The notes beneath the pieces are model-generated. The model saw only the letters and a list, made by a program, of their open reading frames with translations. It did no database searches and had not been told where the DNA came from. This document shows, in pieces, positions 1 to 10,661 of a stretch of DNA of 64,000 bases (positions are counted from its first letter, which is position 1; each line of letters starts with the position of its first letter). The stretch is taken from positions 577,001 through 641,000 of the forward strand of contig NC_087391.1 in assembly GCF_963675165.1 (NCBI RefSeq), given 5' to 3'. The position numbers and the translations under genes are program-made. Source of the DNA: Halichondria panicea. Its lineage: Eukaryota; Porifera; Demospongiae; Suberitida; Halichondriidae.

Positions 1-718
1 GATTAATGCAGGAATGAATCTCAAGGATGTGTGCAGCGAGATCAATAAGGTGAGAGGAATGTGCTAGAGAACTCTATATCTTGAACTATGTTACTGGATT
101 GTTGGTGTATAGTACTTGTTGGTAGCCAATAACTCGCTGTAGTTGTGTGGCATATACCAAAGCCTCTATCCCTGTTCTTCAAGGTTGTGTGGCATATACC
201 AAAGCCTCTATTCCTGTTCTTCAAGGTTGTGTGGTATATACCAAAGCCTCTATTCCTGTTCTTCAAGGTTGTGTGGCATATACCAAAGCCTCTATCCCTA
301 TTCTTTAAGGTTGTGTATTGAATTTCTGACTGGAACGCTTGTAGCTCATTACTTTATGTAGCTGTTGACATTATTTTATGGCATGTATCTAGTTCACATT
401 ACCCCTCCCCCTCTTCAGGTGCAAATGGGCGGTACAGACTGTGCTCTCCCCATGATCTACGCCCAGCAGAAAAAGCTTCAAGTGGACGTGTTCATAGTCT
501 ACACAGACAGTGAAACCTGGTTCGGGAAAGTCCACCCAACAGTGGCCCTCAAGGAGTACCGCAGTGCCATGGGTGTCAATGCCAAGCTGATTGTATGTGG
601 GATGGCCTCCAATGGCTTCACTATCGCTGACCCTGAAGACTCTGGCATGCTCGATATAGCAGGATTCGACTCTGCTGCTCCGGAGATTATCAGGAGCTTT
701 GCTGTCGGAGACATCTAG
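1..718 (+). CDS. RO60: 60 kDa SS-A/Ro ribonucleoprotein (Ro60), C-terminal part
   Basis: Partial gene, entering from the left edge. The visible exons are 1-49 and 419-718, with a GT-AG intron 50-418 and the stop at 716-718. Ro60 is a ring-shaped RNA-binding protein that binds Y RNAs and misfolded small RNAs. The visible part is the C-terminal von Willebrand A-like domain. The exon join reads INK-VQMGGTDCALPMIYAQ, followed by DVFIVYTDSETW, KLIVCGMASNGF and TIADPEDSGMLDIAGFD, which match my recollection of vertebrate Ro60 closely and end at the same place. The upstream TROVE/HEAT region lies outside the window. It is convergent with TMED10, with 242 bp between the stop codons. The family call is secure; only the missing 5' end limits it. 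Confidence 0.95.
142..313 (+). repeat. 42-bp minisatellite in RO60 intron
   Basis: About four head-to-tail copies of a 42-bp unit beginning GTTGTGTGGCATATACCAAA and ending near TGTTCTTCAAG, lying inside intron 50-418. Copies differ by only a few bases. Open frames appear on both strands only because the unit lacks stops and its length is a multiple of three; I do not regard them as genes. Confidence 0.9.
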
Positions 719-960
719 GAACAATGTACATACGTTAAAGCTAGTGAAACTTCTAGGACATTTCCATGTGCAATCTGAGTTATTATTTTTTTGAACCTCT
801 ATATAGAATTATATTTTTTGAACACAGTTGGCAAAATTTTTATGAGAAATGAACTGTCATCTCGTCAATTCATAGAGATAATTATGACATTGTATTCGGT
901 GACAAAATTGAATATTTGTAATACACTGTTGTATAAGCTTCTTCTATAAATTGGTTCTTC

Positions 961-2501
961 CTATTCTATGAGTTTCTTTGCTTGGAAGAACCTCCTGAGA
1001 TAGAATATCTGCCATCCAGCCAGAACAAAGAGACAGAGCATTGAGAACACGCTGAAATAGAGCACTCTGGTGTTGGTCGACTCTGCAGAGGGGAAATACT
1101 GTACTGACTGCAAGCAATAGACAAATGGTTAATTAGATAGAATGATAGGCATAGCCTTCAAAAATTAGTTTAAACAAAAGGTGCATATTAAGGCGAGCTG
1201 GAGGAGTGGAATCTAGAGGTACTAACTTCACACAAGACGGGTTCAATAGTTCTAGTAAGAGGTCTATCAAATGGATATAGAAAATCCACAGTTATGAAAG
1301 ATATTCAACTGTACAACAAGCGGCCATTGATGATACCAATAATTTTAATCAAATTTGATAGGCCTCTGTACCTACCAACTTTACTACACCACCCTCCAAA
1401 CACCCGGGCCACCTGACATGTATACAAATACAGTGTGTGGGCGTACCGTTGGTGTCTCTCATTTCCTCCTCTCTGGCCCTCATGTAAGCAAAGTCATTCA
1501 CGATGGACTCGGCCAAATCCTCAAGACGACGAAGCTCTAGCTCCAGTGGCTTCAGTTTCTCAGCCTTGCCAACCTGAGAGGGACAGTGGATTTGAACCCT
1601 TGACCTTCAGATTAGAAGTATAATGCTCTACCAAGTGAGTATACATGACACGCATACACTGTACTTTCAACCCCACAGCAACATACACTGTTCCTGCTTA
1701 TTGGTGTAGTTTCCACCAACTTGACCACACACCATAAATTAATTGCCACAATCAAACACACACGCCCACTCACATCATCGTAGTTCTTAGCTTCCACCCC
1801 GTGCTTGAGAGACAGCGATACCTCTCTGGTTGAACCTTGACCCCCTGGACCTGCAATACCATCTAATAACAATTGCTATTAGCTACCTGTACAGTGGTAC
1901 AAGTAACAACTACATGTAACTATAAACAAAATATTATAGCCATAGGATGACAAACAAAAATCCACCAGATGCTTTGTAATTATACGACCAGTGTCTCATG
2001 AATAAGCCACACCTCCCTCGAGAGGAACTCACCTGTCACTGTTGAGTGGAAGCAGACCTCAAACATGTCATAGTCGTCAGTAGTGAACGCAAACTTGCCC
2101 TTGGAGGCATCGTCCTGGTTGTACAGAGTGTGCCCCTTGGAGTCAGCTACCTGAGAGAAACAATGGATACTGTTCTAGCTTAGGTACATTGGGACACACG
2201 TGGTGAAATGCATGGTGTTTACAATTGGTATAATTATAATCAGTAAAATGATGTGAACGGTTGTTATTAAGCTTATACCAATTAATTAGTAAAGTAGATG
2301 TCATGATGGTTCAAGTACCTTGAGATCTGTTCGTATTCCCTGGACATCTGAGAGCTTGTATTCTCCCACCACCAACACATCTTTGTGTACCTCTTCTTGT
2401 AGACACTTCTGAGCGTCTGCAGGCAGATCAAATGATATGGAGCTAGAGAGATGACAGTGGAGGGCCACCAGGACAATCAGAAACAGAGCTCCTCCTTTCA
2501 T
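961..2501 (-). CDS. TMED10: p24 family cargo receptor, TMED10/p23-like
   Basis: Five exons on the minus strand: 2319-2501, 2033-2150, 1774-1850, 1447-1573 and 961-1082. Joined they give an intact 208-aa frame. The product is a p24-family type I membrane protein that cycles between ER and Golgi and helps package cargo into COPI/COPII vesicles. Visible parts are a signal peptide ([20 protein letters not shown]), a GOLD domain with the paired cysteines (QKCLQEE and FEVCFHS), a coiled-coil ([19 protein letters not shown]), one membrane helix and the cytosolic tail [11 protein letters not shown], which carries both the FF and dilysine sorting signals typical of the delta (TMED10) subfamily. Its start codon is 325 bp from that of divergent MRPL33. 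The start was chosen at the signal peptide. Confidence 0.95.
1572..1640 (-). other. tRNA-like fragment in TMED10 intron
   Basis: On the minus strand this intron stretch contains an A-box-like ACTTGGTAGAGCA and, about 30 nt later, a B-box-like GGGTTCAAATCC, the two internal polymerase III elements of a tRNA. The T-stem and acceptor stem pair poorly, so a decayed tRNA or a tRNA-derived SINE head is more likely than a working tRNA. It lies on the sense strand of the TMED10 intron and abuts exon 4. Confidence 0.35.
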
Positions 2502-2825
2502 GGCGCTGGAGAGGTGAAGGGTGAGCTGTATAGTCAATGGAGGAGGTCTGTACTGTGTAGGGTACTTGGTACTGGTGCCACGTTCACAATGATGTCACAA
2601 AGAAGGCGAGCGTTATATGGAAAAAGATCGTTAATAAAGCTAACTGTTTCTTAGCCTCGATTCCAGGCCGCTCTCAATTGAGAAAGACATGAGGGGCTTG
2701 GGATCGAGGCTAACTGTTTCTCAGCAAACAGTTTGTTCTAACGACGACCTTTCCCTAATAAATAATATATGCAGTTAGTTTCACGGGCGATCTTTACCGA
2801 CTTACTATTCTGTCTTGATATAATT
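2502..2825. promoter_or_regulatory. Shared upstream region TMED10/MRPL33
   Basis: A 324-bp spacer between the divergent start codons of TMED10 (-) and MRPL33 (+). It must hold both 5' UTRs and both promoters. I see no clear TATA box. It includes two copies of GAGGCTAACTGTTTCT (near 2635-2656 and 2706-2721; in the first copy the words are split). Promoter activity is inferred from position only. Confidence 0.5.
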
Positions 2826-3094
2826 ATGGCTAGAGGAAAAGCCAGGTAAGACACATCAATGACAATAATTGTGTTGCTTTATTGCATGTACAGGGTGATT
2901 GTGACCAGACTGGTGAGTGCAGCTGGAACTGGATTCTTCTACACCATCAAGAAACCAAGAATCAAGGATCGCATGACGTTACGGAAATACGACCCTGTTG
3001 GTAGGATTATAGACATCAGCGTACACTAACAAACTTTTTCTTTCTCCATGCAGTTCGACAACATGTGTTATTTGTCGAGCAAAAGAAAAAATGA
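2826..3094 (+). CDS. MRPL33: Mitochondrial ribosomal protein bL33m
   Basis: Three exons (2826-2845, 2894-3000, 3054-3094) encode a 55-aa protein. bL33m is a small component of the large mitochondrial ribosomal subunit. The sequence is basic throughout, with VSAAGTGFFYTIKK, LRKYDPVVRQHVLFVEQKKK and the family's conserved AGTGF and YDPVV motifs, and the length suits the family. There are no zinc-binding CxxC pairs, as in the animal mitochondrial form. The first coding exon is only 20 nt. It is divergent from TMED10 and convergent with WRAP73 (117 bp between the stops). Confidence 0.93.
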
Positions 3095-3211
3095 CAGTCA
3101 AATTAATTATTATTGTAAACTTATTATTTATGTCTTGATTCATCCCATCCTTTCACTCAAATTTATTAACGTGAAATGAACAGTGCATACAGATTAGGGG
3201 GATAAAAATGA

Positions 3212-4811
3212 CTAGACTTCATTATTGACATAGCACAGGCAGAAATGGGTAGTACCGACTAATGCTAATGCAGAACCTGCTGAATGCCACACTAGTTTGT
3301 CCACAGTAAAGTTCGAGTCCACCGGCACAGTCACACTCACACAGCCAGCAGGGGACCATAGATATAGTTTGTTGTTCCCTGTACAGAGAGCAAGTCTGGG
3401 CTGAAGAGGGTCCCATTTGAAATCAGACACGGGGCATGATTGAACGAGTATGACAACCAGTTTCAACTTGGTCATGTCCCAGATCCATATCGTGTTAGGC
3501 ATGTTATCATTCCTGGTTGCAATGTACGTACAGTCCACACTGAACTTGACTAGTCCAACTCCAAGCTTTGGATTCGGTTTTTCTGGATTTGGTTTCACAC
3601 TTGGAACAGTAAACGGCAATTCTTGAGGTTCATATTTGCTCTGTATTGGAAATACAGTCCCTGCAATAGACTTGGTTTTTCCACTTGTGGCGAATTTACT
3701 CTCAATCTCTTTGTAGACAATAACAGAGTCTTGGTCCATAATTGAAGAGGGATGGCTGCACTCCACAATAGGTTTCCAGGTAATGTGGTTGAGGAGACGC
3801 AGCTTCTGATCGAAACTCCCAACAGCCAGAAATTGTCCCGTAGGTGACCACACAACTGTTTTGATTCCCAGGGCATTCTCGTAAGCAGAATATGCTGCCA
3901 AACACTGGCCTTCGATGGAATAGAGCAGCAATCTATAGTCCAGTGATGACTCCCACACACACAGTACTTTATCGTTTGGTGACCATTTCAGTCCAGCTAG
4001 ATCGTTGGTATCCACTGGAAAATTCCGTATTAGCTTCCACTGCTCGCAATCGAAAAGGCTCACAAAATCTTTACAATCTCTACGCTCTGCCAATGCCATG
4101 AAAGCTCCATCACTAGTGAAGTCGAAGCCACTCTTTAGCTTAGGGTACTTGATGTACGAGACGGTTTTATTTGAGAGAGACCAGAGTGTTATTCTTAGTT
4201 GGAACTCGGCAGTGGTGAGTATATGACGACTGTCTGGGGTCCAGTGAGCAGCTAGTAGGCCGGCAGAACCCTCGTCTATCTTGCACCTCCACTGTGCCTG
4301 CTCTATTGACCAGACCTGAGGCAATGAATGGAGAGGCTGATGTATGTATACAAAAACACGTACACGTATGTCTACTATAAGTACGCAATGGGCACACTAT
4401 GTCTATGTACTAGCTCCTAGCCAGGTGTATGTACAGTTTAAATTTCTTTTACAAGAGGCCCCATTCTAATAATGCTTGTTTTGTATACACTAACCTCGAA
4501 AACGTAATTATTAAAAAGCGACACCTTTATTCAGAAGAAATACGCTAGGCGGACAAAACATTCACTAAATACTAAGCACACACTCTTACCTGTACTATCC
4601 CTCTCTTGAGCATACCACACAAGAGGAACAGAGAGTCGGGAGACCAGGAGAACACTTGAACTGGGTCCACACAAGTCTGCAGGTTGATGATTTGGAGGGT
4701 CTTGCAGTCTCGGATCACCAGACGGTACTGACAGCAACTGGCTATGTATTGGCCATCGGGGGAGAACTTCACCAAGTGCTTGGTTTGCTGGAAAGCATCA
4801 GAAAAGTTCAT
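3212..4811 (-). CDS. WRAP73: WD-repeat protein WRAP73 (WDR8)
   Basis: Two exons: 4590-4811 and 3212-4315, joining to a 441-aa frame (human about 460). WRAP73 is a WD40 beta-propeller protein of centrosomes and spindle poles that works with SSX2IP/Msd1. The start [10 protein letters not shown] with [12 protein letters not shown] and [15 protein letters not shown] is the family N-terminus. Further diagnostic stretches are [59 protein letters not shown] and [19 protein letters not shown]. The gene is almost intronless, unlike its neighbours. Its start codon lies 171 bp from that of WRAP53 on the opposite strand, an arrangement of special interest (see findings). Confidence 0.95.
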
Positions 4812-4982
4812 CTTTATTACTTACTGTATCTTTTTGAATTTGTACGCCCACTTAAATTTCTAAATAATGCCCATTTATTCCATTAAGAGCACACTCCACA
4901 TGGCTTGCTAGGTGGGCGTTACCCCCCCTGAGCTACTTTGATTCTTTGATTTTAACATTTGGATGACCTACTTACAAAAGCA
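4812..4982. promoter_or_regulatory. Bidirectional promoter region WRAP73/WRAP53
   Basis: 171 bp separate the start codons of the divergent WD genes WRAP73 and WRAP53. It contains GGTGGGCG and CGCCCAC-type GC elements (near 4850 and 4911) and no obvious TATA box close to either start. Shared promoter use is inferred from spacing. Confidence 0.55.
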
Positions 4983-7900
4983 ATGGATGAAATGATGGTG
5001 GACATTAGTGTAGTGTCTTCAGCTGAACAATGTGAGCAAGTACCCTCAGAACATGAGCCTGTATTAACCTCGACACAGATGGCAACTGTACTGGACAACC
5101 AAGACACTGATACGCAGGCACATGATACCAGTACTGATCTGAGCTCGCAGCCAGAGGTGGACACATTTCTAAATGCCCCACCAACTATTAACTCCAACCC
5201 TTCTAATGAGAGTGATGATCCTGTAGTCGAAATCAACATTCTTATTAATGATGATCAACAGAACAATGAACTTCCTCCACCAGCGATGAACGAATCCACT
5301 CACTTGTGTCCTGACCAAAGCAGTGAGAGCAGTCCTCCCCTAGAGTCGTGTCATCCAGTTGGTGGGAGCAGTCCTCCTCTAGAGCAGTGGCATCCAGTCG
5401 GTGAGAGCAGTCCTCCCCTAGAGTCGTGTCATCCGGTTGGTGAAAGCAGTCCTCCTCTAGAGCAGTGGCATCCGGTTGGTGAAAGCAGTCCTCCTCTAGA
5501 GCAGTGGCATCCGGTTGGTGGGAGAAGTCCTCCCCTAGAGCAGTATCGTCCAGCCACCAGTGAAAGCAGTCCTCCCCTAGAACCATGTCATCCAGTTGGT
5601 GAGAACAGTCCTCCCCTCGAGCAGTGGCATCCAGTCAATGATGATACTCCTTCAAATATGAACACAGATGAATGTGAAGGGACGGAGAGCGGTGGCAAGA
5701 GGTGTGTTCAACCAGAGTGGGGTGTTTGTGTGCTAATTTTGCTGCTGTTCCTATACTATATGTAGTTTTGTGCTGGGTAGTGACCCAGTATTGCTGACAG
5801 GGTCATGGAAAGAATTCAAAGGCAATAATTTTCTCCGAGGTTGCAAATGGTAAGTGCCCATAGTCAATGGAGTATAAGAGTTTATTCTTTGCCCTTGTCC
5901 CCAGGTCACCTGATGGGACCTGCCTATTGACTTGCAGTGATGATGATGTAATGAGACTATATAATCTACCCACAGAGCTGTACCAGTCTGGAGCCACTGA
6001 GAAACTACCTGAAATTGTGAGCATCATTTGAGCAGGCTTATGTACATAGTACACATGTATGTAATACCAATTTCATTTGTTGGTGCCAATTTTCTCTGCT
6101 TTTAACAGACACCTGTTCTGAGAGTGCCTCATGCCTCTGGTATTTACGACTACTGCTGGTATCCAAGCATGAGCTCGTGGGAGCCAACTACATGTTGGTC
6201 AGTTACTCATTACTCCCTCTTTGTTCTCTAGTTCAAAGACTTTTTTTAATTGCAGTTTCGCCACCAGTTGTAAGGACCAACCCATACACATGTGGGACGC
6301 CTTTTATGGGAGCAAGAGAGCATCATATGTACCCTACAACCATTTGGTGAGCTTTAGAATAGCGGGTTGCTTGCTTGCACAATAATGAGCAACGACGTTT
6401 AAAATCCAACTGAAAGTTTTTATTCGACATAATTATATACATACACGTATATTTTGTCAGGACAGACTAGCCATAATTAGAAAAGGGTTTCATATCATTA
6501 TTCAGTGTAAACCTTCTAGCTACAAAGTGTCATTGTCATTCACTATACTCAAGCTAGAGTACAGTCTGGTATGATTGGTGCGATCGGAACATTAGCAGAT
6601 AAACACGAGACACATGGCCCTGCTCCCTCATCACATGGGAGACAAGATCCAGCTCCACCGAGGGTTTGAGCTACGAGATCAAATGATGCTTGTACGACAA
6701 AATTGACAAAACAGACAAGGTCGAATTCAGGCTTTGTGGCTACACTCTCAGTAGTGCCACTCTTGGTAGTTCCACTCTTGGTAGTGCCGCCAGTTGAATG
6801 TCTTGCAAGGGCAGGGTTGAGGTGGACCAGCAGTACACCAGCTACTACGGCCAGAACTAGGAGCTTCTTTGCAATCATGGTTGATGAGGTATACTAGAGT
6901 TCTCTTCAGTTGAAGATGTACACACTCTTTGATTGTTATGAACGATTCGTGCATGCTGGTTGCATTTTATAGGATTGCTGTTTAATAAAAATGTAGAAGT
7001 TGACAGCCAAGACCTGTATTTTGATTCTATTAGGTACGCTTTCAACATGTTTGTTTCTTCTTCAGAGTATCTTCTTCACACTTGGTCCCACTGATTTGTG
7101 TATTAGGGTGCCTCTAAGCACTGGAGGTGACAGCCAGCACATTCCGTAGTCCATCAACAGTTTAATTGTTTTGGTTCACTAATATTAAATTATTGTTGTT
7201 GAGACTGTTTCAGTTGAATTGATCCAATTTGAACGATTTTTTGATTTTCTGAAAGTTTAGAACAAAACCTTTCAAATGGTGTCATCCATATATAATAATG
7301 GCCCATGGTCCAAGGCCAAAAAATGAACCCAACATCATTTGAACAGTCTTTTTCTAAGCTTTTGGAAAATTTAATTTTAGACATTGGATCTACGATAATT
7401 ATACCAAAGTTATGGCTGCTGAAAGTTGAAAGATGGACTCATGACTAATTTATTGCTGGCAGGCAGTAATGCATGTCCTAGTCTAGCGTGATCATTCCTC
7501 ACTGACTGCACTCATAGGCCCCCTGCATTTAATTGAGCATGCATTTAATTTGAGCTTGCAGGCATATTTAGGGTTCTGCATGTAATCTAAAATGGGATTT
7601 TTGTAACAGTTCATTTATTTAGCCAAGTCTTCGGAATAGCTACATATAGAAGTGTTTGATAACACTCTACACACACACGTAGGTTTGTCAACAGCATTCA
7701 ATTTGATTGTCATTGACACAAACATGAAATGTCATACATACACTTAAAGTTTTTCGTCGACGTATAACTAACAACGTTGCAGTGTTAAGGAGCCGCAGTC
7801 CTCTGGGATGGTGGGTGGAACAGGCATGTTATTGAGGAGACATAATGCACATTCTCCCATTCCTTTGTCACATGGAAAGCAGGCTCCCAGACCAGCAAGG

Positions 7901-10661
7901 ATTTGACCAGCTGCATCGAATATTGCCTGAACTAGGAAATTGAAAAAGCAGACAAAATCGAACGTTTGAGTCACTTCGCATCCATCTTCAGGTTCTTCAA
8001 CTGCACTAGTTCTGCTTCTAGTTGGTGTAGTCCTGCTGCTGCTTGATTTTGACTTCATAGTGACAGCTGGAGTCAGCTGGGCCATCAAGAGTCCAGCAAC
8101 AATCAATACGAAAATGAGCTTCTTTTCAATCAATATCATGATGGCAGTTTATAGCTGTATTATAGATTAGCCTCAGGCAACACTCTTTTATTGCTGAACT
8201 GTTTTGTGTGTACAATAGGCTAATGCACGCATGCCAAAGGAGGGGGCATTGTGATATCACACACTGTAAAGTGCTCTGAGGTACCTGTGGTAGCTTCCTG
8301 TTAGGTTGCCAAAGGCGGGACAAGTGTTTAAGTAGCATCATGTGTTCAACCCCACTACTATTATTCACACATCTTGGCATGTACACACTCGAAGTCTAGA
8401 TCACCATGAAAATTTGATTAACAATCAATAGTGTGGTTAAGAGTGCAATATGGGATTAATAGCGCGAGTATCAAGCAATGGCAAGGATACTAATTGCACG
8501 AGGCGTAGCCGAGTGCTATTAACCTTGCCAGTGCTTGTTATGAGTGCCATTAATCCCTTATTGCACGAGTAGCCATACTCTAATTGTGTGTGATCATTTT
8601 AAGGCGTGGCCATTATTCGAAAACAATACGTTGTCATTGACAGCGTACCACTACTGGACCGGATGTGATACGTGATAATTGCTGTACATGTTCCAGTGCA
8701 CTAATAGCACATCATACGATTACATGCACACACATTGCAATTGAGCGAATAATCTACAGTGGTTGTGTACTGGATATTTGCTTCCATTGTGAAATGTGCT
8801 GTTAATGTTTCTCTTCCGTATTGACAGGATGAGGTGATATCTCCGTGTTCCTTGGCCTTCAGTCTCGATGGTGAACGGTTGTATGCAGGATTCAACAAAT
8901 CCATTAAAGTCTTCCACACTTCAAGACCTGGCAGAACTTGCACCAGTAGAAGCACATACGGTTTGTGAACTAAAGTGGGGTATTGTAATTTATTTTCATT
9001 TCGTGTTTTTATCTATTCACCTGCAGACAAGAAGAAAGGTGGTCAGCCAGGACTCATCTCTTGTATAGCTATGCATCCCACCCAACCTGGCACGTTTGCT
9101 CTGGGCTCCTACTCTTGTTCAGGTACATGACCACACATACATACGTACTGTATAGCGGGTTATTTTTGTATGGTGGAAATTTTTGTATACTTTGTATTGA
9201 AGAGAATCATCCGAAAATTAAAACTATTGTGGCTACTCTACCACAATAGATTCAACGTCACTATCCTGAGCTGTACAAAAGGAAATATTTAAATGGGTCG
9301 TTCGTATGAAAATTACCCGCTATACGGTATACTACAGTAGCAGTGGTATGATTGCTAGTAGCAAGACTGTTCTTCAAGAATGTTATTAATGGCTCATATG
9401 CATGTTTTGTCCCTTTCAGTTGCCCTGTATACTGACAGTACAAAATCTCCGATTTTCACGTTCACTGATTTGGGTAGTGGAGTCACTCACATGCAGTTCA
9501 CTAAAGATGGGCACAAGTTGTTAGTGGGATACAGAAAGGTATAAATATAGATATAGGTGGTGCCACAACAGTCTAGTGTGTATTCTAAAGTTGGCAGAGC
9601 TTGCCATCAGAAATTGAATTAATCCATTCAATTTATCTATGATATAGAGTACCGTTGTGTGTGTGTATCCTTTAATTAGATTTGTGTTTTCGTTTACAGA
9701 GCAACTTCATTAGTTGTTGGGATCTGCGGAATCCCGTGACTGAGTGTGTGTCCATGGAGAGAGAGGTGGATACAAACCAGCGGGTCTATTTCGATCAAAC
9801 AAGGTAAGGAAGGTAGGTACATATCCATGCAAGTGCCATTGTAGCTCAAATTGTGTGTATTCTAGTTCAACTGTATGTACTGTGTCACTGTGCCAAAGGT
9901 AGACACTCTTGTGTGTACTTAACTTAACTTATTGTCCGTTACATAGTAGTGTTACATGGTCTGTGGCTATAATTATGTGATTTGATTTGTTTCATGAATA
10001 TTCTTTATTCCTCTGATTCAGTGATGGTGGCTACCTGCTGTCAGGTGGCACTGATGGTCGGGTGCATGGCTGGAGTACACAGCTCATGCAAGACACTCTC
10101 TCCTCCTCAAGCTCTGATGGTCTTGTATCGTCGTGTTTATGCTTCACTGCTCATGAGGACGCTGTCAATGGATGCAGGTCAGTGTGTGTGTGTATAGTAG
10201 CCTATGTATTCTTAGCCAATGCATTGCTGTAACTATAACACTAGAACTGTAAATCCTTCTAGAGCTGCATTTATAGCACTGTACTATGTGCAGTAATTCT
10301 AAATTAAGCTGCTTTTCCAACTCTCATGCATTGATGGTACTCTTACATCATACAGTTACTAGTCTAGGCTGTGCACCTTGAACCCCCCCCTACCTTATTC
10401 ATGATAATGCCTGCCTGTAGTTGTCACTCTAAGGTGAATGGTCTGCATGCTTTGCTGACTGTGCATATCATTGTTCACGACTGTCTACCATTATTTTATC
10501 ACAACAGTGTACATCCCACCCTCCCTCTGTTGGCCACCGGCTCGGGTCAAAGGTCATTCCCTAGAACATACGACTCAGATTCAGACTGTGATAGTGTAAT
10601 AGAAATTAGTGAGGAAATAGAAAAAAGCGAATGTTCTGTTAAAATTTGGTCTCTTTTATGA
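4983..10661 (+). CDS. WRAP53: Telomerase Cajal body protein 1 (TCAB1/WRAP53)
   Basis: Eleven exons: 4983-5701, 5766-5849, 5905-6016, 6109-6197, 6256-6346, 8828-8960, 9027-9122, 9420-9538, 9700-9803, 10022-10177, 10508-10661. All phases close to give 618 aa. The protein binds the CAB box of scaRNAs and telomerase RNA and delivers them to Cajal bodies. Residues 1-240 are acidic and low-complexity, with eight 13-aa repeats. The WD40 propeller follows: [67 protein letters not shown] and [12 protein letters not shown] all match the family. The first in-frame ATG is 4983; the frame extends upstream only to a TTG. Intron 6347-8827 is unusually long and hosts two antisense genes. Confidence 0.94.
5321..5640 (+). 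repeat. 39-bp coding minisatellite in WRAP53 exon 1
   Basis: Eight in-frame copies of a 39-nt unit encode [13 protein letters not shown] or the variant [13 protein letters not shown]; one copy is altered to [12 protein letters not shown]. The array lies in the otherwise disordered N-terminal part of WRAP53. The two variants alternate at first and then QW copies run together, which fits expansion by unequal crossing-over. Confidence 0.9.
6549..6878 (-). CDS. Small secreted cysteine-rich protein, nested gene 1
   Basis: Single-exon gene of 109 aa on the opposite strand inside WRAP53 intron 6347-8827. Not a family I recognise. A signal peptide ([20 protein letters not shown], cleavage near ALA-RH) is followed by a short Thr/Ser spacer with GTTKS repeats and a cysteine-rich tail with the frame [31 protein letters not shown] and PDC. 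The tail is shared with the neighbour at 7768-8139, so the two are tandem paralogues under selection for the cysteine pattern (six cysteines). A CCTATAAAA box lies about 90 nt upstream of the ATG, supporting an independent promoter. Function unknown; a secreted or matrix role is inferred from the signal peptide alone. Confidence 0.75.
   Translation of the reverse strand: MIAKKLLVLAVVAGVLLVHLNPALARHSTGGTTKSGTTKSGTTESVATKPEFDLVCFVNFVVQASFDLVAQTLGGAGSCLPCDEGAGPCVSCLSANVPIAPIIPDCTLA
6965..6973 (-). promoter_or_regulatory. TATA box of nested gene 1
   Basis: CCTATAAAA on the minus strand, about 87-95 nt upstream of the ATG at 6878. The same nine-base string precedes the folate-receptor-like gene at 30962-30970, which supports it as a real core-promoter element. 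Confidence 0.5.
7190..7430. repeat. Inverted-repeat element, family E
   Basis: Contains CTTTCAAATGGTGTCATCC and CCATGGTCCAAGGC, flanked by two diverged, inverted copies of a TTTTCTGAAAGYTTAG-like arm. Related copies occur at 20195-20350, 23715-23870, 35320-35540, 40215-40500, 57125-57350 and 61350-61760. This is a non-coding, palindromic, probably MITE-type repeat. Confidence 0.6.
7768..8139 (-). CDS. Small secreted cysteine-rich protein, nested gene 2
   Basis: Single-exon gene of 123 aa, antisense within the same WRAP53 intron as 6549-6878 and clearly its paralogue. A signal peptide ([20 protein letters not shown]) is followed by a basic Ser/Thr spacer and then [35 protein letters not shown] and PEDC. 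The cysteine spacing matches its neighbour apart from an extra C-terminal LQRC and an extra DGCEV cysteine before the domain, which could form an additional disulfide. Two ATGs lie near the start; I took the upstream one at 8139. Function unknown; I recognise no named family. Confidence 0.75.
   Translation of the reverse strand: MILIEKKLIFVLIVAGLLMAQLTPAVTMKSKSSSSRTTPTRSRTSAVEEPEDGCEVTQTFDFVCFFNFLVQAIFDAAGQILAGLGACFPCDKGMGECALCLLNNMPVPPTIPEDCGSLTLQRC
8427..8600. repeat. Palindromic MITE-like element, family G
   Basis: The left arm (GTGCAATATGGGATTAATAG) is nearly the reverse complement of the right arm (CCATTAATCCCTTATTGCAC), with internal GCAAGG and CCTTGCC also inverted. It can fold into one long hairpin. 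No coding capacity. Located in the large WRAP53 intron. Confidence 0.6.
9151..9328. mobile_element. MITE-like element, family A, copy 1
   Basis: The terminal inverted repeats read TATAGCGGGTTATTTTTGTA on the left and the complement (ATTACCCGCTATA) on the right. The interior contains GAATCATCCGAAAATTAAAA and TATCCTGAGCTGTAC. Two more copies with the same termini and core are at 12705-12896 and, inverted, at 54969-55142. Non-coding, intronic. Confidence 0.75.

Noticed and set aside
42..361. Open frames on both strands with repeated GFGICHTTLKN or CGIYQSLYPCSS
   Set aside because: Products of the 42-bp intronic minisatellite; they overlap RO60 intron borders.
4959..4982. Upstream extension of WRAP53 starting MDDLLTKA
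   Set aside because: It begins at a TTG preceded by an in-frame stop; the first ATG is at 4983.
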